Source of the DNA: Pseudomonadota bacterium
GTDB taxonomy: Bacteria > Desulfobacterota > Syntrophia > Syntrophales > UBA5619
DNA length: 9,964 nt
Assembly: GCA_018827585.1 (NCBI GenBank)
Contig: JAHJXP010000090.1
Span: 1 to 9,964 of the forward strand
Direction of reading: 5' to 3'
Below the pieces are notes generated by a model that made no database searches, had not been told where the DNA came from, and saw nothing but the letters and a program-made list of their open reading frames with translations. Each line of letters opens with the position of its first letter. The stretch's first letter is position 1. The translations under genes were made by a program, and so were the position numbers. This document shows, piece after piece, positions 1 through 5,486 of this stretch.

Positions 1-45
1 ATCGGGACCTTGCCGGCGCGGCTCCGTTTTTCGGCAAAAGCTTTT

Positions 46-618
46 TCAGACGGCAGGCAACCGCAGGAGATCCTCCGGGGTGTTTACGTTCAGGAACATC
101 CTGCCGTCCGGATCGAAGGAGCGGAGGACCTCCGGGGAAATCGTGCGAAGCTTGTGCCCGGGGTAGAAGCCGGTGATCTTGAGGCGGTTCCTCTCGAGGA
201 GGCCCCGGATGGCGGGAAGGCACCGGCGGGAGTAGACCGCGTGGAGGGGCTGGAGGCCGTCGGGAGGCGCCGGGACCACGATGTCGAAACCGGAAGCCTG
301 CGAGGCCATATATTCCACGAATGCCCTGTCGAGAAAGGGCATGTCGCACGCCGCGGCGAAGGCCTGCTGATGGGCGGCATAGAAAAGTCCGGTGTAGATC
401 CCGCCGAGGGCGCCTCTCTCCGGGAGGATGTCGGTGACGATGACAGCCTCCTGGTCGAGATAGTCGAGGGGGTCGGCGGTGACGATGATCACCTCCTTGA
501 AGACCGCCCGAAAGAGCCGGACGGTCCGGTCGATCAGGCGTTCGCCGCCCACCCGGAGAAAGGCCTTGTTTTCTCCCATTCTCACGTTCCGGCCGCCGGA
601 AAGGATGATGCCGGTCAT
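46..618 (-). CDS. mobA: Molybdenum cofactor guanylyltransferase MobA
   Basis: This 190-residue cytosolic protein is expected to transfer GMP from GTP to Mo-molybdopterin, forming the bis-MGD precursor used by enzymes such as formate dehydrogenase. The N-terminal nucleotide-binding signature is visible as LSGGRNVRMGENK (residues 6-18), a variant of the family LAGGxSxRMGxxK. Further family blocks are GALGGIYTGL (69-78), CDMPFL with the metal-binding Asp (91-96), GLQPLHAVY (121-129) and NVNTPED (177-183). The length is typical of MobA. The ATG at 618 overlaps the stop of the upstream small gene (ATGA), and an AAGGGGGA Shine-Dalgarno lies about 8 nt upstream, inside that gene. Translational coupling is therefore likely. 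The first 45 bases of the window, downstream of the stop, show no confident gene. Other members of this nucleotidyltransferase superfamily share the N-terminal loop, but the combined motifs favour MobA. Confidence 0.93.
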   Translation of the reverse strand: MTGIILSGGRNVRMGENKAFLRVGGERLIDRTVRLFRAVFKEVIIVTADPLDYLDQEAVIVTDILPERGALGGIYTGLFYAAHQQAFAAACDMPFLDRAFVEYMASQASGFDIVVPAPPDGLQPLHAVYSRRCLPAIRGLLERNRLKITGFYPGHKLRTISPEVLRSFDPDGRMFLNVNTPEDLLRLPAV

Positions 619-806
619 GCCGCCGTCCCCCTTCTCTCGGTGAACTTCCCGTAACGGATCGGCGAGGTAAAGTATTCCTCAGGTCTGTCCGCGGCGATCA
701 GGGCGGCGGAGAACTCGTAGAGCCGGTTGCCGGCGTCCTCCGCCTGGCCGCTGTGGGCGAAAAGGCAGGCGATGTTCCGAATTGTCTCGTAATATGGTTG
801 CAGCAT
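615..806 (-). CDS. Small conserved-looking hypothetical protein coupled to mobA
   Basis: This is a 63-residue protein of unknown function, beginning MLQPYYETIRNIACLF. I chose the ATG at 806 because the in-frame extension to 905 (MRILSKNRAF...) reads like untranslated leader and is rich in Arg, Gly and Asp, whereas the sequence from 806 has a coherent helical pattern. A GGTGGAT stretch 7-13 nt upstream could act as a weak ribosome binding site. The predicted protein is soluble and alpha-helical, with no signal peptide or membrane segment. It contains one Cys (C13), a charged middle (residues 18-45) and a basic C-terminal end (FTERRGTAA). Its TGA stop overlaps the mobA ATG by 4 nt, implying co-translation and possibly a related role. 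I do not recognise the family. The ATGA overlap is the main argument that it is real. Confidence 0.62.
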   Translation of the reverse strand: MLQPYYETIRNIACLFAHSGQAEDAGNRLYEFSAALIAADRPEEYFTSPIRYGKFTERRGTAA

Positions 807-1108
807 GATTTCTATCCACCCGCCATTGAGTCCGTCTGTGCTGTCCCGGCGCCCCGCCTGTGTGGGGACAAGGCGAAAAGCCCGATTTTTTGACAGGATC
901 CGCACCTTCGGCTATTCTTTTCTGAAGAGGAGTATTAGCGCGCCCGCGGCGATTTCGCAACGTTTTTTCGAATGCCTTCGGGAGTTTTTTGAAAGATCAG
1001 ATCCCTTTGCGCTCAAGAAATTTTTCTGCCATTTTGAAGCCGTCAAACTTTACCTTGATAATATGAGGGGACCGTTGTAAGAAATCACACACAAGCGCGG
1101 AGGGCGGG
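807..1108. other. Divergent intergenic region between the mobA operon and paaK
   Basis: This roughly 300-bp stretch contains no convincing gene. It is visibly more AT-rich than its neighbours, with T-runs at about 885-891, 963-968 and 984-989, as expected of a regulatory region. The rightward promoter is listed separately. For the leftward genes the best candidate is TTGCGA (complement of 955-960) and TAATAC (complement of 932-937) with a 17-nt spacer. It matches the consensus poorly and would give a leader of over 100 nt, so it is only a weak suggestion. No clear operator palindrome was found. Confidence 0.5.
1034..1062 (+). promoter_or_regulatory. Putative sigma70-type promoter of the paaK operon
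   Basis: The -35 box TTGAAG (1034-1039, 4/6 match) and the -10 box GATAAT (1057-1062, 5/6 match) are separated by exactly 17 nt. Transcription would start near 1069, leaving a leader of about 40 nt before the paaK GTG. This is the best promoter match in the region. Actual use is inferred. Confidence 0.55.
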
Positions 1109-2407
1109 GTGTACTGGGAAAAAGAGATCGAGACGATGGACCGGGGCGGCCTTGAAAAGGTGCAGATGGCGAGGCTCCGGGAAACGCTGGCGCGGGCGAA
1201 AAAATCCGTCCATTACGGGAAGCTGTTCGCGGAAATGGGCCTGGATGCCGGCGCGATCCGGACGGTGGCCGATGTCGGGAAATTGCCGCTGACAACCAAA
1301 GAAGACCTCCGGGAGAACTGGCCCTACGGTTTTCTCGCCTGCTCCCGCGACGATCTCATCCGGATGCACTCCTCCTCCGGGACAACGGGCCGGGCGACGG
1401 TGATCTTCCATACGGAAAGCGACGTCGCGGCCTGGACGAATCTCCTGGCCCGCTCCATGTACATGGCCGGGATGCGGCGGTCCGACGTCTTCCAGAACAT
1501 GATGACCTACGGCCTCTTCACCGGCGGCCTCGGGTTCCACTACGGCGCGGAGAAGATCGGGGCGCTGGTGATCCCCGCCGGGGCGGGCAACAGCAAGCGC
1601 CAGATCCAGCTCATGCGGGATTTTGGGACGACGGCCATCCATATCATCCCCAGTTACGCCCTCCATCTCGCGTCCGTCTTTACCGAGTCCGGTTACGACC
1701 CCCGGCGGGACACCAAGCTGCGGATGGCCTTTATCGGCGCCGAGCCCCACTCGGAGAAGATGAGGCGGAAGATCGAGGAATTCTACGGGTTCAAGGCCTT
1801 CAACTCCTATGGGCTGTCCGAGATGAACGGTCCAGGCATGGCCTTCGAGTGTCCAGAGCAGCACGGGCTGCACATCTGGGAGGACAACTACATCGTCGAG
1901 ATCATCGATCCCGCGACGCAAAAAATCCTCCCCGAAGGGGAAGAGGGGGAACTGGTTGCGACGACGCTGATGCGGGAGGGGATGCCGATCATCCGCTACC
2001 GGACGAAGGATCTCACCCGGATCATCCCCGGCCCCTGCCCCTGCGCCCGGACCCACCGGCGGATCGAGCGGATCAAGGGGCGGACCGACGATATGATGAT
2101 CATCAAGGGGGTAAACATCTTCCCGATCCAGATCGAAAAGAGGCTAATGGAGATCCCCGGCGTCGGGACCAATTTCGTCATCATCCTCGACCGGGTGGAC
2201 TACGGCGATCAGATGACCGTCAAGGTGGAGGTCCAGCGGGGCTTCTTCGGCGGCAATCTCCAGCAGCTTGAGACGCTAAGGCGGCGGATCGTGGAGGAAA
2301 TCAAAACCGATATCCTGATCACGCCGAAGGTGGATCTGGTAGAGCCGGACAGTCTCCCGAAAAGCGAGGGCAAAGCGGTCAGGGTGATCGACAACCGGAA
2401 GGACTGA
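1109..2407 (+). CDS. paaK: Phenylacetate-CoA ligase (AMP-forming)
   Basis: This 432-residue adenylate-forming enzyme is expected to activate phenylacetate, or a related aryl acid, with ATP and CoA to the CoA thioester. The start is GTG at 1109, since MYWEKEIETM is the classic PaaK N-terminus and GGAGGG lies 4 nt upstream. Visible blocks are the ATP-binding loop HSSSGTTG (87-94), the adenine-binding region YGLSEMNGPG (234-243), RYRTKDLT (296-303), the hinge GRTDDMMIIKG (324-334), and the C-terminal SEGKAVRVID (419-428), whose Lys422 is the expected adenylation lysine. The length matches PaaK (about 430). It heads an operon with a tandem ACT protein, a pairing familiar in anaerobes, where these ligases often accompany arylpyruvate ferredoxin oxidoreductases. 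The exact acid is not determined by sequence alone. The TGA stop lies inside a 9-bp direct repeat that flanks the downstream inserted element. Confidence 0.95.
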   Translation: MYWEKEIETMDRGGLEKVQMARLRETLARAKKSVHYGKLFAEMGLDAGAIRTVADVGKLPLTTKEDLRENWPYGFLACSRDDLIRMHSSSGTTGRATVIFHTESDVAAWTNLLARSMYMAGMRRSDVFQNMMTYGLFTGGLGFHYGAEKIGALVIPAGAGNSKRQIQLMRDFGTTAIHIIPSYALHLASVFTESGYDPRRDTKLRMAFIGAEPHSEKMRRKIEEFYGFKAFNSYGLSEMNGPGMAFECPEQHGLHIWEDNYIVEIIDPATQKILPEGEEGELVATTLMREGMPIIRYRTKDLTRIIPGPCPCARTHRRIERIKGRTDDMMIIKGVNIFPIQIEKRLMEIPGVGTNFVIILDRVDYGDQMTVKVEVQRGFFGGNLQQLETLRRRIVEEIKTDILITPKVDLVEPDSLPKSEGKAVRVIDNRKD

Positions 2408-2578
2408 CGGCTACGTAAAAAGTCCGGATGCTGCGTTGCGCTTCACCCTTCGTCGTTGCAGCGTACGCCAAAGTACGCCTCACTCCTCAGGGTTTGCGCG
2501 CCTTGCCTGCGGACTTATTACGAAGGCGCCCCATATTCAAGGCTATTGTGACTTTTTTACGAGTCCATCAAGGACTGA
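2399..2578. mobile_element. MITE-like palindromic element with 9-bp flanking direct repeats
   Basis: Identical direct repeats AAGGACTGA occur at 2399-2407 and 2570-2578, bracketing a 162-bp segment (2408-2569). The segment has inverted ends: left CGTAAAAAGTC (2414-2424) against the complement of GACTTTTTTACG (2550-2561), differing by one A. It also has a nested inverted repeat of 13 bp with 12 matches (2414-2426 versus 2510-2522) and a central hairpin GCGTAC (2461-2466) / GTACGC (2473-2478). No transposase or other convincing coding potential is present. Deleting the segment and one direct-repeat copy restores an 11-nt gap between the paaK stop and the ATG of the next gene. I infer a non-autonomous transposed element with a 9-bp target duplication. 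As RNA it would fold into a long imperfect stem between two operon genes. Confidence 0.72.
2461..2478. repeat. Central hairpin of the palindromic element
   Basis: GCGTAC and GTACGC form a perfect 6-bp stem around a 6-nt CCAAA-containing loop region. The centre (about 2469.5) nearly coincides with the centre of the nested inverted repeat (2468), so the whole 2414-2522 region is one imperfect palindrome. Confidence 0.65.
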
Positions 2579-2586
2579 AGGGGGGG
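2578..2586 (+). promoter_or_regulatory. Ribosome binding site fixing the start of the ACT protein
   Basis: AAGGGGGGG ends 3 nt before the ATG at 2590. An upstream in-frame start at 2428 would be encoded by the inserted palindromic element and lacks homology-like sequence, so this site supports 2590 as the true start. Confidence 0.7.
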
Positions 2587-2589
2587 CGT

Positions 2590-3045
2590 ATGATTTCCTA
2601 TCAGCTTTCGATCTTCGCCGAAAACAAGCCGGGGCGGCTGGCGGCGGTCACAAGGGTTCTGGCGAAGGAGAAGATCAACATCCGGGCGACGACGATAGCC
2701 ACGTCCGACACCTTCGGCGTCATCAACCTGATCGTCGACGACCCCCGCCGGGCCGAGGCGGCGCTCACGAAGGCCGGCATGACCGTGACGCTCAATCAGG
2801 TCCTGGCCGTGGTCATCCCCGACCAGCCTGGAGGTCTGGACAGGCTGACGCAGCTGTTGTTGGCCGAGGGGATCAATATTAACAATGCCTACGGCTTCGT
2901 CCTGGAAAGCCACAAGAAGGCGGTCTTCGTGGTCAGCGTGGACCAGATCGAAAAGGCCGAAAAGCTTCTCGACAAGCACGGCTTCCAGACGCTGGACGCC
3001 GAGGCCTTGTCGGCGGTGGAGCCTTTTCACTACATGAAATACTGA
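2590..3045 (+). CDS. Tandem ACT-domain protein
   Basis: This 151-residue cytosolic protein is built of two ACT ligand-binding domains, residues about 4-70 and 72-140. Each starts with the typical strand-loop-helix: ENKPGRLAAVTRVL (11-24), then PDQPGGLDRLTQLL (77-90). The P-G-(R/G)-L turns are where ACT domains usually bind amino acids. No catalytic domain is attached, so a sensory or regulatory role is inferred. Lying downstream of paaK, it may respond to an aromatic amino acid or a derivative and modulate the ligase or a partner enzyme, which is inference from context. The start at 2590 follows a G-rich ribosome binding site and leaves out a spurious N-terminal extension encoded by the inserted element. 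The next gene begins 9 nt after its stop. Stand-alone double-ACT proteins of this size are common next to paaK-type genes. Confidence 0.88.
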   Translation: MISYQLSIFAENKPGRLAAVTRVLAKEKINIRATTIATSDTFGVINLIVDDPRRAEAALTKAGMTVTLNQVLAVVIPDQPGGLDRLTQLLLAEGININNAYGFVLESHKKAVFVVSVDQIEKAEKLLDKHGFQTLDAEALSAVEPFHYMKY

Positions 3046-3050
3046 GGAGG
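3045..3050 (+). promoter_or_regulatory. Ribosome binding site choosing between two adjacent ATGs
   Basis: AGGAGG overlaps the last base of the ACT-protein stop. It lies only 1 nt before the ATG at 3052 but 4 nt before the ATG at 3055, so the second ATG is the better start. Confidence 0.6.
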
Positions 3051-3054
3051 GATG

Positions 3055-3489
3055 ATGACACATAGAGATGCGGGACGTTACGCCGCCAAGCATGAGCCGG
3101 GCGTGAGCCCGGATGAGAAAATCGCCGCCGCGGTCCGCAAGAAGGCGGGGGAAGGGGAGCTCGCCTGCGGCGACGCGGAGCGGATCGGCGCCGAGCTCGG
3201 TGCGGCGCTGGCGGAGGTAGGCCGGACGCTCGATCTGCTTGAGATCCGCATCGGTCGCTGCCAGCTCGGTTTGTTCGGCTACGGGAAGGAACGGAAGGCC
3301 GTCCATCCGGCGGACCAGGTCGATCCGGCGCTCGCGGAGGCCATCCGCAGAGGTCTTTCGGAGGGGAGGCTCCCCTGCGCCGCTGCCTGGAAGATCGCTG
3401 CGGAGGGGAATATCCCGCGGATGAAGGTGGCAGCGGCCTGCGAGGCGCTCAATGTCCGGATAAAGCCCTGCCAGCTTGGGGCCTTCTGA
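3055..3489 (+). CDS. Duplicated CQLGxF-motif protein, HTH-like, function unknown
   Basis: This 144-residue soluble protein consists of two tandem copies of one module. Residues 33-74 and 103-144 align without gaps at a constant offset of 70 and share 17 of 42 positions. Each module has a Cys near its start (C38, C108), then an alpha-helical stretch with a helix-turn-helix look (for example AWKIAAEGNIPRMKV, 111-125), and ends in RIxxCQLG(L/A)F with Cys at 69 and 139. The Cys-Cys spacing is exactly 31 in both copies. The second CQLGAF is the extreme C-terminus. A DNA-binding or metal/redox-sensing role is conceivable from the HTH pattern and paired cysteines, but I do not know the family's function. 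It is the third gene of the paaK operon, so it may be a regulator there. It ends 1 nt from the convergent phosphorylase gene. Confidence 0.8.
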   Translation: MTHRDAGRYAAKHEPGVSPDEKIAAAVRKKAGEGELACGDAERIGAELGAALAEVGRTLDLLEIRIGRCQLGLFGYGKERKAVHPADQVDPALAEAIRRGLSEGRLPCAAAWKIAAEGNIPRMKVAAACEALNVRIKPCQLGAF

Positions 3490-3490
3490 A

Positions 3491-4219
3491 TCAGGCCGGA
3501 GCGCCGGGCAAGGCCCTACGCTCCGCGTAACGGCGAAGTATCCGGAGGATCGCCTCTGCGTTTCGCTGCGCTTGCCGGAGGATCTGTTCTTGCGACAGCT
3601 CCATGTCTTCCAGACCGTGGGCGTAGTTGTCGATCGAACAGAGAGAGGCGTAGGGGATCTCCAGCTCCTGGGCGCAGATCGCCTCGCCGGCCATCGTCAT
3701 CCCGACGAGGTCGGCGAACTTAGCCATCATCGCGATCTCCGCCCGCGTTTCGAGACGGGGACCGGCGGTCTGCCAGTAGACGCCGCCGTCCACGGCCTCG
3801 ATCCCGCAGTCGCGGGCCGCTTCAAGCAATTTCCGCCGGACCTCCGCATTGATGACAGGCGTGATGTGAACGGGTTTTTCCCGGATGATCGTGGGACCGG
3901 CCGTCAGCATGAGGTAATCGTCCGGGACGACGAGCTGCCCCGGTTTCAGCGTTCGCTTGAGAGAGCCGGTCGAATTGACGCCGATGACTTCAGCCGCCCC
4001 TAATTCCTTCAGGGCTGTCAGGTTGGCCTGGTGGTTGATGAGATGGGGCAGGATGTGGCGGCGGGCGTCGTTCCCATGACGGGGGATGAAGGCCACCCCG
4101 GAGGCGCAAAAGACCCTTGCCCTGCCGAAGGGCGTCTCCACCGTCTCTTCCCGCAGGTTCTCGAAGAGCACTTTTGCCTGCAAGGGGACGGTTCCCGAGA
4201 TGATGCCCAGCGGTTTCAT
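3491..4219 (-). CDS. MTAP/PNP-family nucleoside phosphorylase (6-oxopurine type, possibly S-methyl-5'-thioinosine phosphorylase)
   Basis: This 242-residue cytosolic enzyme should cleave a purine nucleoside with phosphate, for purine or methylthioadenosine-derived salvage. Family blocks are the N-terminal phosphate loop GIISGT (5-10), FIPRHG (44-49), GVNSTGSL (80-87), TAGPRLET (151-158), the ribose-binding Met region GMTMAGEA (173-180) and SIDNYAHG (195-202). Classical methylthioadenosine phosphorylases have TDYD at the last site, where the first Asp contacts the 6-amino group. Here the aligned residue appears to be Asn198, as in 6-oxopurine phosphorylases, so inosine-type or methylthioinosine substrates are favoured (inference). 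The start at 4219 is chosen because MKPLGIISGT matches the family N-terminus and GGGAGG lies 4 nt upstream. An in-frame extension to 4363 lacks family similarity. The gene converges on the paaK operon with a 1-nt gap and diverges from trxA. Confidence 0.88.
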   Translation of the reverse strand: MKPLGIISGTVPLQAKVLFENLREETVETPFGRARVFCASGVAFIPRHGNDARRHILPHLINHQANLTALKELGAAEVIGVNSTGSLKRTLKPGQLVVPDDYLMLTAGPTIIREKPVHITPVINAEVRRKLLEAARDCGIEAVDGGVYWQTAGPRLETRAEIAMMAKFADLVGMTMAGEAICAQELEIPYASLCSIDNYAHGLEDMELSQEQILRQAQRNAEAILRILRRYAERRALPGAPA

Positions 4220-4372
4220 ACGTCCTCCCGATGGAGTATTTGCAATAGTCCCGGCCGACAGTGATGATCTTTTCCGGCCCTCAACATCCCGAAATCCGCT
4301 TCCGGGTTGTCCGGCGATCACGGGAATGAGAGCGCTTATAGCAGATCGGGCGGCAACTGTCAAAAGGCCTTC

Positions 4373-4402
4373 TTGACATCATTTGCGCGAATATGCCATA
4401 GT
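4373..4402 (+). promoter_or_regulatory. Putative sigma70-type promoter of trxA-bamD
   Basis: A perfect -35 box TTGACA (4373-4378) is followed after 18 nt by CATAGT (4397-4402, 4/6 match to TATAAT). Transcription would begin near 4409, about 30 nt before the trxA ATG and upstream of its AAAGGAGGA ribosome binding site. The rest of the 218-bp divergent gap (4220-4437) shows no gene and no clear leftward promoter. Confidence 0.55.
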
Positions 4403-4437
4403 GCCTGCAAAAGATCGTGGAAAGGAGGACAGAGTAT

Positions 4438-4767
4438 ATGGCGGAAGAAGCCGTGGTTCATGTCGGCGACAGCGATTTTGACGAGGAGATCCTGAAGGCG
4501 GACAAGCCCTCTCTGGTTGATTTCTGGGCGCCCTGGTGCGGTCCGTGCAGAACCATCGGACCCACGGTGGAGGCCCTGGCCGGGCAGTACAGGGACCGGA
4601 TCAAGGTGGCGAAGGTCAATATCGACGACAATCCCAAGACAGCCGAGGCCTATGGCGTGATGAGCATCCCGACCTTGATACTCTTCAAGGAGGGGAAGGT
4701 CCTCGACACCCTCGTAGGCCTGGTCCCGAAGGAACGCCTCGAGGCGTTCATCGGCAAGGCCCTGTAG
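4438..4767 (+). CDS. trxA: Thioredoxin
   Basis: This 109-residue cytosolic thiol-disulfide oxidoreductase reduces protein disulfides using electrons from thioredoxin reductase. The canonical active site WCGPC lies at residues 33-37 within VDFWAPWCGPCRTIGP. The downstream elements KVNIDDNP (63-70), the cis-proline loop SIPTL (76-80) and the closing FKEGK (83-87) are all in place. The length equals that of classical thioredoxin 1. The ATG at 4438 is chosen over an in-frame GTG at 4417, because GGAGG (4424-4428) lies 9 nt upstream of the ATG and the GTG would precede that site. It is probably the first gene of a two-gene transcript with the bamD-like gene, which starts 11 nt after its stop. Nothing is missing or unusual in the catalytic core. 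Confidence 0.97.
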   Translation: MAEEAVVHVGDSDFDEEILKADKPSLVDFWAPWCGPCRTIGPTVEALAGQYRDRIKVAKVNIDDNPKTAEAYGVMSIPTLILFKEGKVLDTLVGLVPKERLEAFIGKAL

Positions 4768-4778
4768 AGAGGGGGAAG

Positions 4779-5486
4779 GTGAGTACCGTGCGCAATAAGA
4801 GAATTAATAAGAGAATTCTGTTGATCCTCGTCGTCGCGGTCATGCTGCTGACCGGATGCAAGATCTGGTGGCCCTGGTCGAAAAGGGTCGATATGACACG
4901 CGCAACCCCGGAGGGCCTCTACCAGCAGGGGGTGGAACAATATCAGGACGGCAACTACAAGAGGGCCGTGGATGTCTTCCAGCGGCTTAAGGAGGAATAC
5001 CCCCTGAGCAGGTTCGCCATCATGGGGGAGATGGGGATCGCCGACTCCTACTTCAGCGCCAAGGAGTATACGGAGGCGGAACTCGCCTACAGCGAATTCC
5101 TCAACCTCCATCCGACAAACGAGAATCTGCCCTATGTCCTCTACCAGATCGGGATGTGCCACTTCAATCAGATTTCAACGATCGACCGCGACTCGTCGGA
5201 CGCCTTCAAGGCCCTGAAGGGATTCGAGCGGCTTATTGCGCGTTTCCCCGGCAGCAAGTTCGCCTTCCTCGCCGAGAAGATGATCCGGGAATGCAAGAGG
5301 GCCCTGGGCGAGCAGGAATTCTACGTGGGGGAGTTCTATTTCAACATCAAGGAGTACCGGGCGGCGCTTAGGCGGTTCGAGAAGGTCGGACGGGAATACC
5401 CGAATGTCGGCCTCGATTACAAGGTGAGCTACTACCTCATCGAGACGAAAAGACGCCTCGCCGAGGCGGAGGCGGGCAGGAAGTAG
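4779..5486 (+). CDS. bamD: Outer membrane assembly lipoprotein BamD (ComL/YfiO family)
   Basis: This 235-residue lipoprotein is expected to sit in the inner leaflet of the outer membrane and help the BamA complex insert beta-barrel proteins. A basic N-terminus (RNKRINKR), a hydrophobic segment (ILLILVVAVMLLTG, residues 13-26) and the lipobox LLTGC with acylated Cys27 are visible. TPR-like helices follow: GLYQQGVEQYQDGNYKRAVD (about 46-65), EYPLSRFAIMGEMGIADSYF (about 72-91), YTEAELAYSEFLNLHPTN (about 96-113) and FERLIARFPGSKFA (about 149-162). The conserved phrase YVGEFYFNIKEYRAALRRFE is typical of BamD. The length fits the family (about 240). The GTG at 4779 has GAGG 6 nt upstream, and a second in-frame GTG at 4788 is equally compatible with the signal peptide. 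The last 50 bp overlap the convergent kinase gene on the other strand. Confidence 0.9.
   Translation: MSTVRNKRINKRILLILVVAVMLLTGCKIWWPWSKRVDMTRATPEGLYQQGVEQYQDGNYKRAVDVFQRLKEEYPLSRFAIMGEMGIADSYFSAKEYTEAELAYSEFLNLHPTNENLPYVLYQIGMCHFNQISTIDRDSSDAFKALKGFERLIARFPGSKFAFLAEKMIRECKRALGEQEFYVGEFYFNIKEYRAALRRFEKVGREYPNVGLDYKVSYYLIETKRRLAEAEAGRK

Noticed and set aside
1..45. Possible gene start on the minus strand after mobA
   Set aside because: A TTG-initiated frame is open to the window edge, but it is too short and lacks a convincing ribosome binding site.
868..891. Possible terminator (GGC-GAAAA-GCC followed by a T-run)
   Set aside because: The stem is only 3 bp and no plus-strand gene ends just upstream, so there is nothing to terminate.
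2428..2589. N-terminal extension of the ACT protein starting at 2428
   Set aside because: It is encoded by the inserted palindromic element and does not resemble an ACT protein, and a ribosome binding site sits directly before the ATG at 2590.
4220..4363. In-frame extension of the nucleoside phosphorylase start to 4363
   Set aside because: MKPLGIISGT at 4219 matches the family N-terminus and has a ribosome binding site, and the extension lacks similarity and would span the divergent intergenic region.
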